From contig JALLLT010000023.1 of the NCBI GenBank assembly GCA_025266875.1, positions 248,001-312,000 of the forward strand: a stretch of 64,000 bases of DNA. The letters run 5' to 3'. Positions within the stretch are counted from its first letter, which is position 1. Each line of letters starts with the position of its first letter. This stretch comes from Fennellomyces sp. T-0311 (Eukaryota > Mucoromycota > Mucoromycetes > Mucorales > Lichtheimiaceae). Of the stretch, positions 47,842 through 59,037 are shown piece by piece. Below the pieces are notes generated by a model. The model saw only the letters and a program-made list of their open reading frames with translations, searched no databases and was not told the DNA's origin. The position numbers were made by a program, and so were the translations under genes.

Positions 47842-50800
47842 TTAACGTCTTCCCTTCTTCTTCCAGAAACAAAGGACCAAGAAAAGAAGCACGTTGAACG
47901 CAAAATAGCAAATAATGATACCTAGATTGCGCCACTTGTTATCTTCCGACCACTGGTACATGGTCGAATAGTATTCCTTGCCAGAGCTGTACGAGCAGTA
48001 GTTGCATACATCAGTAGCGTTATCGTCTTTGATATAACCGGTAGCACCATATGCAAAGAAGTTCTGAGTGTATTCGCCGCAGGTTTGACCAGGAGGAGGC
48101 GTGAACTGAACAAAATCGTCGTCATTGCAGATCACCGGCAGATCAGCCAGTTCATTGACCGCCAAACCTTCAATATAATAATGGAAGGGATCCAACCAGT
48201 ACATCCATGAGCTCCAGAAATGAGGCATAGCGCTTGGGGATTGCATCAAACCGGCGAAAAGGATAAGCATGGAGATAACCACGGGGTTGATGACGGAAGC
48301 CATGGTTGGGTTCTCGGAAACAGCGGCAATGACGAAACCAAGTGTAACAGCCCAGAACACAAAGAAGATCAACATGAGGTAGAAATAACCACAAGCCTCA
48401 GAGGTGTTGACCAAACCGGCAGTCCAGTAGAAACCGCACATAAAGAAGGCACACAGGAAAAGAATGTATGGGATTTCAACAAGTACGGCAGAGAAAGCGA
48501 ACGGCATCCAACCATAGAAACGAGAAGCGTATTCGCGGCGGAAATAGAGACGTTCGGTCATGAACTTGGGTTGAGCCAGAATAATCTATAACTAAAATGT
48601 TAGGAACATAATCGCATTCAAATATATGCATGAACATACCAAAATGTTTGCCATAATAAAGGTAGAAAGCAAGACAAAAAGACGGTTCTGCATGTCGGAG
48701 GTGGTGTAAGACATTTTCCAGTACGTAAAACCGTTGATCAAAGCAGTGAACATGAGCGTGATGAAGCGACCAATGTTGTATTCGGGAGAGCGCCAGTAAG
48801 CAATGGTCATACGTTTGAAGACGAGCATGAATTGGTACCAGAATCCGGTAGCGTAAGTAAGAGATTTGCGGGTAGGGTTCTTTTCGGCAACTTGATGGAT
48901 TTCCTCGAGTTCTTGTTCAAGGGCTTGAGCTTCGGGTGAGTTGGCCCAGATATCAGCCCAGTCACGAGTAGCCTTGCCAGCAGTACCAGCACCAACGACT
49001 TCCAGAATGTATTCAGCAGGGTTGGCGTCGGGAGCACATGTCGGACCTCCATTCGACTCGAAGTAGTCGATCATAATACGAGCATCCTTGCCAATCTCAC
49101 CATGGTATGCGGTACGGCCACCTCGAACAAGTAGCAACAGGTGATCAAAGTGCTCGAACAAGATAGCAGAGGGCTGATGGATAGTACACAACACGGGCCA
49201 ACCGGCATCGGCCAACTTGCGGATAAAGCGGACAATATTGTACGAGCTTTGAGCATCCAGACCAGAAGTGGGTTCGTCCAAAAAGAGAAGCTTGGGCTTG
49301 GCAACCAATTCCATACCAATAGTCAAACGTTTGCGCTCTTCAACAGAGATACCAACACCGTGATCAACGTCACCAATCTGGGCGTCGGCAATATCTTCCA
49401 TTTCCAAAAGAGTAAGAATTTGTTCGACATAGGCATCCTTTTCAGCCTTGGGGACATCAGCATCTTGACGCAAGTAGGCAGAGAATCGCATGGCTTCACG
49501 GACGGTTACGGCAGGTTGATGAATATCCATCTGCTCACAGTAACCGGTGATACGTTCGAAATCGGACATCAAAGCTTCGTTGTTCAAGTAGACGCGACCG
49601 TCGACCTTGCCAATCGTCTTGCGCTTAGCCAACACATCGAGTAGGGTTGTTTTACCAGCACCCGAAGAACCCATGAGAGCAGTTAAATGGCCAGGTTTAA
49701 CAATACCAGAAATATCGTTGAGCAAATGCAATGGACCACCCTTGAATGGGACTTCGTAATGAATGTGATGCCAGGAAAAGGTGGTACCGGTGGCAAGTCC
49801 TTCCATGTTTTCGGTGATTTCAGCCTGCTTGCGACGACGTTCATCTTCTTCTTCATCGGTACGGGGCTTGGGAGCCTTGCCAGGAAGATACAATTTGGTC
49901 AGAGCGCCACCCTTATCGACATTGAGCCATTCCATGGCACCGGCAGTAAGGAAAGTGAACAATAGGAAGAAACCAATGACAGCGACAAAATCAGGAGCCC
50001 AGAGGTGGTTGGGTTCGTAGCTGAGCGCCGTACGCAAGTAATCGTCACCACGGACAAAGCTTTCGCCGGGAGTACCACCCTTCATGGTGCAAACCATATG
50101 AGTCCAATCATCGTAGCCGGGACCGAAAGGTACAGCATTGCCAAGACCATCGCACGAGTATACTTGACCCTTCATTTCGTTGATCAAAAGAGCCTTGTAG
50201 CCATATGCAAGAGGATTAATCCAGTAAATCCTAAAGACAAAAAAAAGTCAGCTTCAATGATTACCTTTTCGCCAATTCGCGAAAGTAAAACTTACCAGAA
50301 CAACCATGGATGCATGGAGTTGTATGGAATCACGTAACCAGTATAGGTGACCAAGGAAATAAGAATAACACCGGAAATCTGAGTGGCAAGGAAGAAACTG
50401 GATGTAATGGCACCAAAGAAACGGAAAAGACCGTTCATCATCATGTTGATAAAGAACAAGACGATGAAGAATGTGAAGAATCGTCCAGCATCCAAGTTGA
50501 GACCCATCATAAAGTACGAACAGATTTCAAACAAGAGAACTATAATCATACCGTTAGTGATATGATTCAAAAAAAATGAATGTATCTGTAAATACCTTGA
50601 ACAACGGCGTATGGAACATCCAAAATAACTTGAGCAATGTAAAAGGCAGATGGTCGGAACATGGCGAAGTGCTTTTGTTTGGTCAATGTGGGTCGACCCA
50701 TCAAAAAGTTGACCAATTCGGTTTGCGAGATGAAAGAGTTGAACAGCAATGCAAAGAACAAGGCACCACCGCGGGAGAAAGCACCGATACCAGTCAATGG

Positions 50801-52463
50801 AATATTGAAGAAACAGGAAGCAGTAATAAGACCTTGAATAAGAATAGTACCGTAACGCGAGATAAGAGCGGGATAATCCTTGATCAAAAGGTGGTATTGA
50901 CGGATGGTAAGAGCTTTGACTTGTTGCCAGAACGACGATGTGTAAGGTGATCTCTTGGGAGCACGCTTTTGGTGTTCTTCTGCAACGGCATCTCTAAAAA
51001 GATCCGAAGGCTTCTCTTGAGCAATCTTTTGTTCGTACTCTTGCAACTCGGCCATCATTTCGCGGTAGACATCGGATTGGAGATAGACTTGGTTGAAATC
51101 TGAAGCATGCTGAGGAGCGCTGCTTTCAAAACCGGGCTTGATCTCACGTTCGAGAGGGTTACAAAGACCAGTCAAGAAATCGGGAATCGATTTGCGAGGA
51201 GGACAATAGAAACCGAGATCTTCAAAGTAAGCCTTGGCGCCAGTAACGGGACCAAAGTAAATACAGTAACCGTCGTCAAGCAACAAGACTTTGTCGTATA
51301 GGCTGAAAATGTTGTTGGATGCCTGGTATAATGTCGAAATGGTCGTCTTTTTGAACACGTCGGTCATGATGCGCAATGAACGGACATAATCAAGAGCAGA
51401 AGCGGCATCGAGACCACGCGTCGAACAATCCCAACAGTTGATAGAACTTTGAGTGGTCATGACTTCCGCAATTGAAAGACGCTTGCGTTCACCACCAGAA
51501 AGACCACGGACGAAAGCGTTACCGACCATGGTAGGCATCTGCTTGGTCAAGCCCAACATGTTGCCCAGCAAGTAAATGATCTTTTCAACGAAGTCATCCT
51601 TGGTTTCATCTGGCAAACGAGCACCTGGAGTCTTGCAGCGCAAAGCGAATTGAAGAGTTTGGCGAGTTGTCAAAGTAGGATAATGTTGATCTTCCTCTTC
51701 GTTGTAGATAACTTGACCGCGATAATTTTTGGCGAAAGTTTTGGGATCAATGCCGCCATAGCTGACTTGTCCATCGATATCCGTAAAGCTTCCGCGCACG
51801 TTAGCGAGAACTTTAAGTAAACTGGTACATCCGGCGCCTGGACGACCGAGGACCAATAACATTTCGCCGTCTTTGCAAAAACCATTCAGCTCCCGCAGAA
51901 TAGTCTTTTTGCCAGCGTTGATTCCGATTCCGAAATATTTCCAGAACTGAAGAAGATCCAGAAATCCACTGGCCACAGTGGGAACAACGTGTGCACCGGC
52001 GCCAAGACCCTAATTGGGATATATTTACTACATTCTGTTCGCATGTGTGACATTGTAATAAATGAACTCACCTTGACTGTCAGATCCTTCCAGATCAAGC
52101 CTAGATGTTTTGGCTTGTGACCTGCTGCTTCGGCATCTTGATTCATACCGTGCAGAAAAGAATCAAGGTTGAATTCTTCTTGAGTAACGCCACCTTCTTC
52201 GATTTTGCTAGCATGTGTTGATTTGCGACTGATGCGAGATAATTCACGCTTTAGTTCTTGGTATTCACCAATAGCAGCTAAGGATAAACTTTAGCTTTGA
52301 TCGGATCACAACAAAAAATAATAATAAATGTACCATCAACGTCGACCTGATTCGCACCAGGTTCACCATAGGAACCTTTGGAGCCAATGGGTTCCAGAAT
52401 GGTCTCGGCTGATGCTCGATCGTCTTGTTGTGGTCTTGATATTTCTGTTTTTTCTCGATCCAT
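47842..52463 (-). CDS. Full-length PDR-type (ABCG) multidrug ABC transporter, copy 1
   Basis: Plasma-membrane drug/lipid efflux pump of the fungal PDR class, (NBD-TMD)x2, 1442 residues in six exons (52463-52334, 52277-52072, 52009-50596, 50539-50296, 50230-48640, 48585-47842). NBD1 has the degenerate PDR Walker A GRPGAGCTSLLK (Cys in place of Lys), signature VRGLSGGERKRLSIAE and INCWDCSTRGLDAASALDY. NBD2 has an intact Walker A, GSSGAGKTTLLDVLAKR, a degenerate signature VGISVEERKRLTIGMEL, and Walker B LLFLDEPTSGLDAQSS with the H-loop TIHQPS. Each half is followed by hydrophobic TMD segments. An extracellular Cys-containing loop (PVICNDDDFVQFTPPPGQTC) precedes the last segment, and the C-terminus is WKKKGRR. 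Exons 2-6 have exactly the same lengths as in copy 2 at 59-63.7 kb, so the two arose by duplication. Confidence 0.95.
48890..49706 (-). repeat. Near-identical NBD2 tract, inverted relative to 61802-62618
   Basis: About 815 bases of NBD2 match the other ABC gene almost base for base, including third codon positions, while flanking parts differ at many synonymous sites. This makes a long imperfect inverted repeat in the chromosome. Confidence 0.7.
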
Positions 52464-52525
52464 CGAGATTTTTTTAGTTAAAAAAAAAGACGAGACGCCG
52501 GATCAAGATATGCTTTGACCTTTTC

Positions 52526-52532
52526 TTTTATA
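52526..52532 (-). promoter_or_regulatory. TATA box of ABC copy 1
   Basis: TATAAAA on the minus strand, about 65 bases upstream of the start codon at 52463. Confidence 0.55.
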
Positions 52533-52621
52533 TCTTTGTAACGGAGCTAATGCCCGGAGGTTGGGTACGTTTGATGTAACGGAGATCTATTGCTAGGCTC
52601 CGCAGAGCTGAAACTCAAATT

Positions 52622-52639
52622 CGGTCCTTCATTGGACCG
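52622..52639. promoter_or_regulatory. Inverted repeat CGGTCC-N6-GGACCG, candidate Zn2Cys6 site
   Basis: Perfect 6-bp arms around a 6-bp spacer, 160 bases upstream of ABC copy 1. Inverted CGG triplets are the usual target form of Zn2Cys6 dimers, one of which is encoded 1.5 kb away. Binding is inference. Confidence 0.4.
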
Positions 52640-54167
52640 TTTTTCTTAGCACGTTTCCTCTGCATAGTTATTGACTGCTGACAAAGCGGCCTCTACAGCG
52701 GCATCACAGAATTATCTTTAATAGTTCGCTCATATGTTTCAAATATCTGATGCCTTTAAGATAATCCTATACCTCCGCATATAATTCAAAGTAAAAAATC
52801 AATTACGGTTTAATTGGTAGCGATAGGGAAAACTGTGGGGCATCAAACTGACTACAGCAACTATGGAGCGGAATAAAGCGTTATCACGGCATGGATCAAT
52901 CATTTTTCCTAAAAGAAGACCCGAAGCTTAGAACGCCAAATCGTTAAGGATGCCAAGCGTTCTACACGTGTATACACAAGCTTTGTTTGTGATAGTCGGA
53001 CGCCTCTCCTCCGAATCGAAAATACCTTTATCTATAGTGCACGCCGTAGCATCGTTTATACAGATACCAATGAGTGATGGTAACATATGTTCAAATCTCA
53101 TTTACGCCGTGTCGCATAATGAAGAAATTGAACCCCCTAGTGAACCCAAATAGCGTTTTATGAGGTTTTCTACAAGGTTCTCCAAGGTTCTCCAGCAGAG
53201 CGAACATTCAAAAGCCCAAGTTATGACATCTGTATCTATGTTGGGGTTTTTCTTGCGGTTTTCAGGGGTTATTTTAGTATCATAGTGTTAACTATATTTG
53301 CTGATACGTTGGCGCGTAAGCCGGTGCGACTTGCGCGAGAAACAGAAGAAAAAAGAGTGTTGAATAGCCTTCATGTGACAATCCAAGCCAATCTCTACAG
53401 AAAACATTCGCAGTGGTTAACCTGTATACTATAAAAAAGGCAATGCAATGGATCAAACGGATAAGATCATGTTTGATCTGCACGTAACTACTGCTATAAG
53501 GATAACACGCGAAAATTGTGATCTGTAAAGGAGCATTACAGTCGCCGCAAAGAACGAAGACGGACTTCAAAGAAGAGCAGCATGTGCGGCAAACTCCACC
53601 ATGATCTTCACGAACTTTCTTTTTCTAGCCGCTCCGAGATTCACGAAAATCTTTTCGATGACTTTCGCCGCATAGTCGCTTTCCGCCGTGATTATGACTC
53701 AACTCATTCCATCACAGGAACAATACCCAGACTGGCACCTTTCAAGGGTTAATGTATTCGGCCGCCACTAGGTAAACACCGTTCAGACCATCATCCCGTT
53801 ATTTTTTCTTACCCCGGGTGCCTTATCTAGGGGCTGCCCAATGATAAAACTGCGCTAATCATTGTGAAATCAGTGTCTTACATATATAAATGTCAAACCG
53901 CGCGTCAGGTGATTCATGCAGGAAGAAAAAATTGGGCGTTCATATACCTTGTAACAAAAGTAGATGCGTGAGGTAGGTGAGGGGACTTACGGATATGGGG
54001 CAAGCGAGGAGGGGGACTTGCGGACAAGTGCTGCGGAAAAGGCTGCTGCGGCGTCTTCAGACATATTATTTTATCTCAAACAGGGTTTATATATTGCTCC
54101 CGACATGGAAAACGGCGAAACGAGACCGAGATTCCAACCAATGACTTTCCAAGGAATACGTTAACGA

Positions 54168-56882
54168 ATGACAGGCCACGGAAACACTCATGCACTTGAT
54201 GTTGCACAAAAGCATTTCGGCGACAATTCACTCTTTTTGGTTCCCGCGAATCAGATGAGCGGTCGTAAAACTATGGCAACACATTGGAATCAAGCATCCC
54301 GAAATCCAACACAAGTGCGACCTCTTCTGATTCGTCCACAACCCATTGTTTCTGCAATTTCCAAATCACTCGACATTCCTCAGCAAAAACGTACACGAGC
54401 CAAACATTGCTGCGATTCATGTCGAGAACGAAGAATTCGGTGCAATGCAGAATCTGTTCAACCATGTCACGGATGCAGAAAGTTTGGTGTAGAATGCAAC
54501 TTTTCCAAAGACTGTAAACCCTCAGCAAAATATATCAGATCCGTCGAAAGCCGAATACTACATCTGGAATCCGTTCTTAATAAGCGTATGGGCGACGCTC
54601 TAACTACAAAAAGACGCTCGACTTTTGGGGAAAGACGGTGTTTCTATCTACCAAAAGCTTGTTTACGGATCTGCCAATGCAACACTGGAGTTGTTTGAAG
54701 ATAATATGCCACTTAACGATTATGGTGCTACGCGTTACATCGGTAGTAGTGCAGGTGCACATTTGCTCGATGCCTTCAAGACCCATCAGCGATACAGGAT
54801 AAGCGGCCAACGTTCGTTTCTTTTGGAAAATATAAATCTGAAAAATGAGGAGCTGGTGATCGCTAAAGCCAAAGATGTTCAGAAGCCATCAGTACATCCT
54901 CGAATAACGCAAAGCATCAAAGTCTTTCAAGATATACCCGGTCTGGACGAAGAATTTGTCGACCATTTGATAGAGGCGTGAGTTTTTGCCGTATCTGGCC
55001 AACATGCAACTGTGCTGAACATATGCAATAGCTACTTCATTTTTGTCCATCCATCCGTGCCAGTCCTCAATAAGCTCTCTTTCCTACAACAATACTACTA
55101 CCAGAACCCGGGACCTCCGGACGAGTACTTGATCAGTACTATATGTGCCATTGGCGTCAGTTTTATGTTTTTTGATGGAGACTTTGTAGCTGGAACCAAA
55201 GTCGATCGTAGAACACTTAATTCCATATATCGACACTTGCTAGACAAAGCCACCAAAATCCTGGGAATTGCGCATCATCACCCTCAAATTAGCACGCTGC
55301 AAACGTTGCTATTGCTGGCAATATTTATAACGATATCCGCAGGCGATGACGATGAAGAGGCCTCGATGCATTGGTAATTTTCTCTTAATCTACAAGCAAA
55401 GCATTCATTTCTTACTGAAATCTGGTTTAGGATGATCATTGGCACTGTAAGATAAATTCAAAATATTTTATATATACATATCTCTAATGTATATCCATCA
55501 CGTCCTGCGGATATTTAGGCTATAAACATGGTACGTGTTTAACAAACTCATTATATGTTACTCACCGTACAGTATTTAGGCTCAAGATCTTGGGTTACAC
55601 CGTGACGGTAGTACGCTGAATCTGCCGGCAAGGGAAATTGAGTTACGACGGTGATTATGGTATACTGTGTATAGTGTGGATGTGTGGATTGCAGCCGAGC
55701 TTGGACGACCGATTACAATCTCCGATTATGCTTTCGATGTCCAACTACCGTCTCTTTACGAAATCGACTCTCAGTACCATACCTTCAATGAGAACGAAAC
55801 AGTAGCAAATTGTCCAGTTATCATCTCTCAGGCTGAAGCGTCATTGCGTGACCAGACACCGGAATACCAACTATTTTTTCAAATCGTCACGCTCACCGAT
55901 ATTCTGCGTCACACGCTGCGCTCACTGTATTCTCCGAAAACATGTAGTGGCGTTGAGAATTACACTGGAACCATAGACTCACTTGACGTTGAACTTAAAG
56001 AATGGAATTCGAATCTTCCTTTAGAGCTTCAGCCAGGAGATATCAAGAGCAACCTAATAGCATCCTGCTATGGAGGTATACTTATTTTTCATGACTTGAA
56101 TCCATTCCATCATTAATATTTCTGGATAGCCGTACTCTTTGTATTCTACAACTGCGTGACAGCACTTCTTCACCGTCCACTATAGGAGAATCCCAAAATG
56201 GCCGACATCACCCGTTCAATTCGAGCACAAAACGAGTGTATGACCGCTGCCATAAATATCATTGACACATTGGGAGGCAGTGATACCGTTTGTGACTTCA
56301 ACTATAAACCCGCGCTCGTTTGTTGCTTAGTAAGTTTATTATTACCGAGTATAAATGCGAAATATTGCTAACATTCCTTCCAGTTCTCTTTTTCAGTCTT
56401 CCATAGTGTTTATGATATATGCGAACAGCGAGAACGAAAATGAGCGTCGTATTGGATGTCATTGTTTAGCACGCTGCGCCGCGTTGTATGCTATGGATGG
56501 ATCACAGTGTCATAATGCACGAATTTTCAACCAAATCGCCACAATGTTTGGTGGAGCACAATCAGATTCAGTCAAAGATAACCTTTACCACATTTACGAA
56601 ATAACTACGGATTCGAGTGACAAGCAAAAAGAAATAGAATCACATATGCACCAATATTGTGATGGTGAAAGGCGGCAGAAACAGTTTCAGATACCATATC
56701 AACAGTATCAACACGCAACAGAATACCGGAATATAAATGACCGCGAAGCTCACAGCCATCTGGTGAACGATATGGAAGCGGTCATCTGTGTGGTGAAACA
56801 ACCACAGATGATAATAATAGAAGATATTTCCTATCGGATAACACATATCGGTTCAACATCATCACGAAGTGTACTTACATAG
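54168..56882 (+). pseudogene. Zn2Cys6 (Gal4-type) transcription factor gene with two in-frame stops
   Basis: Fungal transcription-factor gene in about eight exons (54168-54585, 54635-54977, 55032-55373, 55431-55446, 55519-55530, 55580-56075, 56130-56329, 56397-56882). The DNA-binding domain CCDSCRERRIRCNAESVQPC continues HGCRKFGVEC with all six Cys. The fungal-TF middle homology region follows: YFIFVHPSVPVLNKLSF, then WMIIGTAINMAQDLGLHRD, AAELGRP and YNCVTALLHRP. All exon joins keep frame, but the assembled frame has TGA at 55652-55654 (after ELRR, before LWYTVYSVD) and TAG at 56183-56185 (after HRPL, before ENPKM). Family proteins read through both places. Each stop is one C-to-T change from a sensible codon (CGA, CAG). 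It lies between two divergent PDR transporters and could have been their regulator. A truncated DNA-binding product or sequencing error cannot be excluded. Confidence 0.75.
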
Positions 56883-58979
56883 TAACTTGTCTACACGGAT
56901 TAAGAATTACACCGTATGAACGAATGGGATAAACTCAACAGGACATGGAATTGACTCCAATATAGCAATGCGGTCATTACACTGCATGGCGGATGTCAAA
57001 GACATCCTCAGATCCGCATGATCAGAACAAAGGAAAGGATCCTATACGTCCTCCATCCATTCAGGCAATTCTGAAGACGAAACACTATCTAAACTGCCAT
57101 CGCTAATTCAATACACAAAAAAGATATAAAAGCATAGAGCGTTGCATTCAATAAAGCATATCCGAAACTTCAAAGATACTTTTATAAGTCTCTTTTTATT
57201 CTTTGTACCGTTGATTCACTTCAATCTGTAACATGTACTTCGATTATCATGAAAACATTCAAGCCAATGGAAAAGCCGTATAAAGGCTACAATGACAATA
57301 CCCTTTGAGCTACCCTCTGATGTACAATTAGCATTATACGGATTAAGCTGACTTCATGAACTATTGTAGCATCTTTTCAATATACGTAGTAGTCAACCGA
57401 ATGTATTATATGTAACTATACAATAAAAGACTAGTATGGTTGAGTATATTCAAAAGATACACTCAGCTTATCAGTTAGCAGCTACATATATATGAAGTAT
57501 ATCATACAGTGAAATTCTGCTGCCTACATACCTTTCAATTGTATGGTATGACATGTGATAATCCAGGTTGATTAGCTCACTGCTCCTTTATTACGCATTC
57601 GCCCTTAAAGATTGGATACAGCATCGATGCCAACAATATATATATATATTGCTGTCAAGTTTACGGTTCGTCGGTTCAAGATCGAAATCGTGAGGACGTA
57701 CACACTCTTGTAAGCATCAATCACTATGACGCCTTACTTCAATTACTAATTATGATGCCTAGACCATACAATGCTTACTGAAAGATGGAGCTGCTTTTTA
57801 ATTTTAAAATACTCATTCGGGCCGAATGTCAAACAAAAGTCAGGACGGCAGAATATTTTTGTTATTTTACATTGCGCGATAGAGAATTTCGGCATCCGCA
57901 ACTATATACTTCTTCTAGTGTTGTTCAAAAGAGTAGCTGCTACTGCTTTAAAAGCTGAGTAAGCTAATTGTGATGGAGCGTGAACCACCTACAATAGATT
58001 GAAAGAAACAATGCGTACGAAACTGTCACTACTACCTAATTTGCTTACACCAAGTATGTAACATACGATCTGATACATATCTATCTATCTATCTATCGGT
58101 ACACATCCGATTACTACAACTGTGCTACTCGAGCTAACGAAGCTACTGCCAACTGTAGTCAATGTAGATAATATATGAACGTCATATTTATGCAAGACAA
58201 CTTCTAAAGGTGGTCAATGTGACATTTGTAAGCATAGTAGCCAGGGAAGAATTAAAAGTGATAAGTATCATAAGTAAATGAACACAGATTATCAGAGAAA
58301 ATGAGCACGGTAGGCTTGTTGAATTTTTGTTTGCGCTCTCAGAGTAACTAGGTATCTGTTAATGTATGCTTAATGCTGTTTGCTTACTTAGCAACTATCT
58401 CGCTTTAAAATTATGACTCTTATTATTATTATAGCGTTTGTTATACCATAAACTTGATTGCATGCCCAATGATAACGCCAAGCACAGCACGATAGTTGAT
58501 CTATGCGGGTTCGATATGCGGCCCCGTGGCTCCTTTTTACACGATTGGCTATGATCGTTAATAGAGAACTCCTGAAACTCCTATTGGCCGGATTTATTTG
58601 TGAAAGCTTCGGCCACCGAGCTCCGGAGTTCGTTCACCGCTACGAAAGAGAGGATTGCCGACCCAATACTACTGCATTGCGTATATTCAAGAATACAGCA
58701 GGTTGACAAAGAAGCAGAAAATGATCGATCATAAAATAATAAGTCATTTCCTATTTTGTCGTGTAGGACGAGTAGAACTCCAAGATGTACGATAAATAGG
58801 CCAACAGTGGCCAATAGGAACAAAAGGAAACCTGGATGTTCCAGTGTCACAGAAGCACTCAAAACGGAAGTCAAACGTGTTTGGCTTGCATTCGGATTTC
58901 CCGGCCCGACATTGATTTACCGCAACGGAAGCTAGGTAGTAGATCACAATTGCGGTTGGAAAGTCCCGGTTTAGGAAGA
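56883..58979. other. Intergenic region upstream of ABC copy 2
   Basis: About 2.1 kb of AT-rich sequence without a supported gene. It includes a (TA)n run at about 57636-57651 and a (TATC)n run at 58078-58097. CCGCAACGG (everted CCG/CGG) occurs near 58919, about 120 bases upstream of copy 2. Confidence 0.5.
58078..58097. repeat. (TATC)n microsatellite
   Basis: Five uninterrupted tetranucleotide units. Confidence 0.8.
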
Positions 58980-58988
58980 TATATAAAT
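58980..58988 (+). promoter_or_regulatory. TATA box of ABC copy 2
   Basis: TATATAAAT lies 50 bases upstream of the start codon at 59038. Confidence 0.55.
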
Positions 58989-59037
58989 ACTAGCTGTCTT
59001 GTATCATAGCTCATCGTACCGTAATTTTCTTTTTTTC

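Larger units (their letters stand above)
52464..54167. other. Upstream region between ABC copy 1 and the Zn2Cys6 gene
   Basis: About 1.7 kb, probably promoter for both flanking genes. It contains a TATA box for copy 1, an inverted CGG repeat at 52622-52639, two CTCCGTTACA repeats (about 52541-52590 on the minus strand) and a short direct repeat AAGGTTCTCC near 53174-53195. ORFs such as 53292-53570 (minus) lack support. Confidence 0.5.

Noticed and set aside
52950..53153. Plus-strand ORF of 67 residues in the ABC copy 1 upstream region
   Set aside because: Short, no homology pattern, no promoter or intron support.
55649..55675. A 24-base intron that would remove the TGA in the zinc-cluster gene
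   Set aside because: It is far below any plausible intron length and would delete the conserved LWYTVYS residues.
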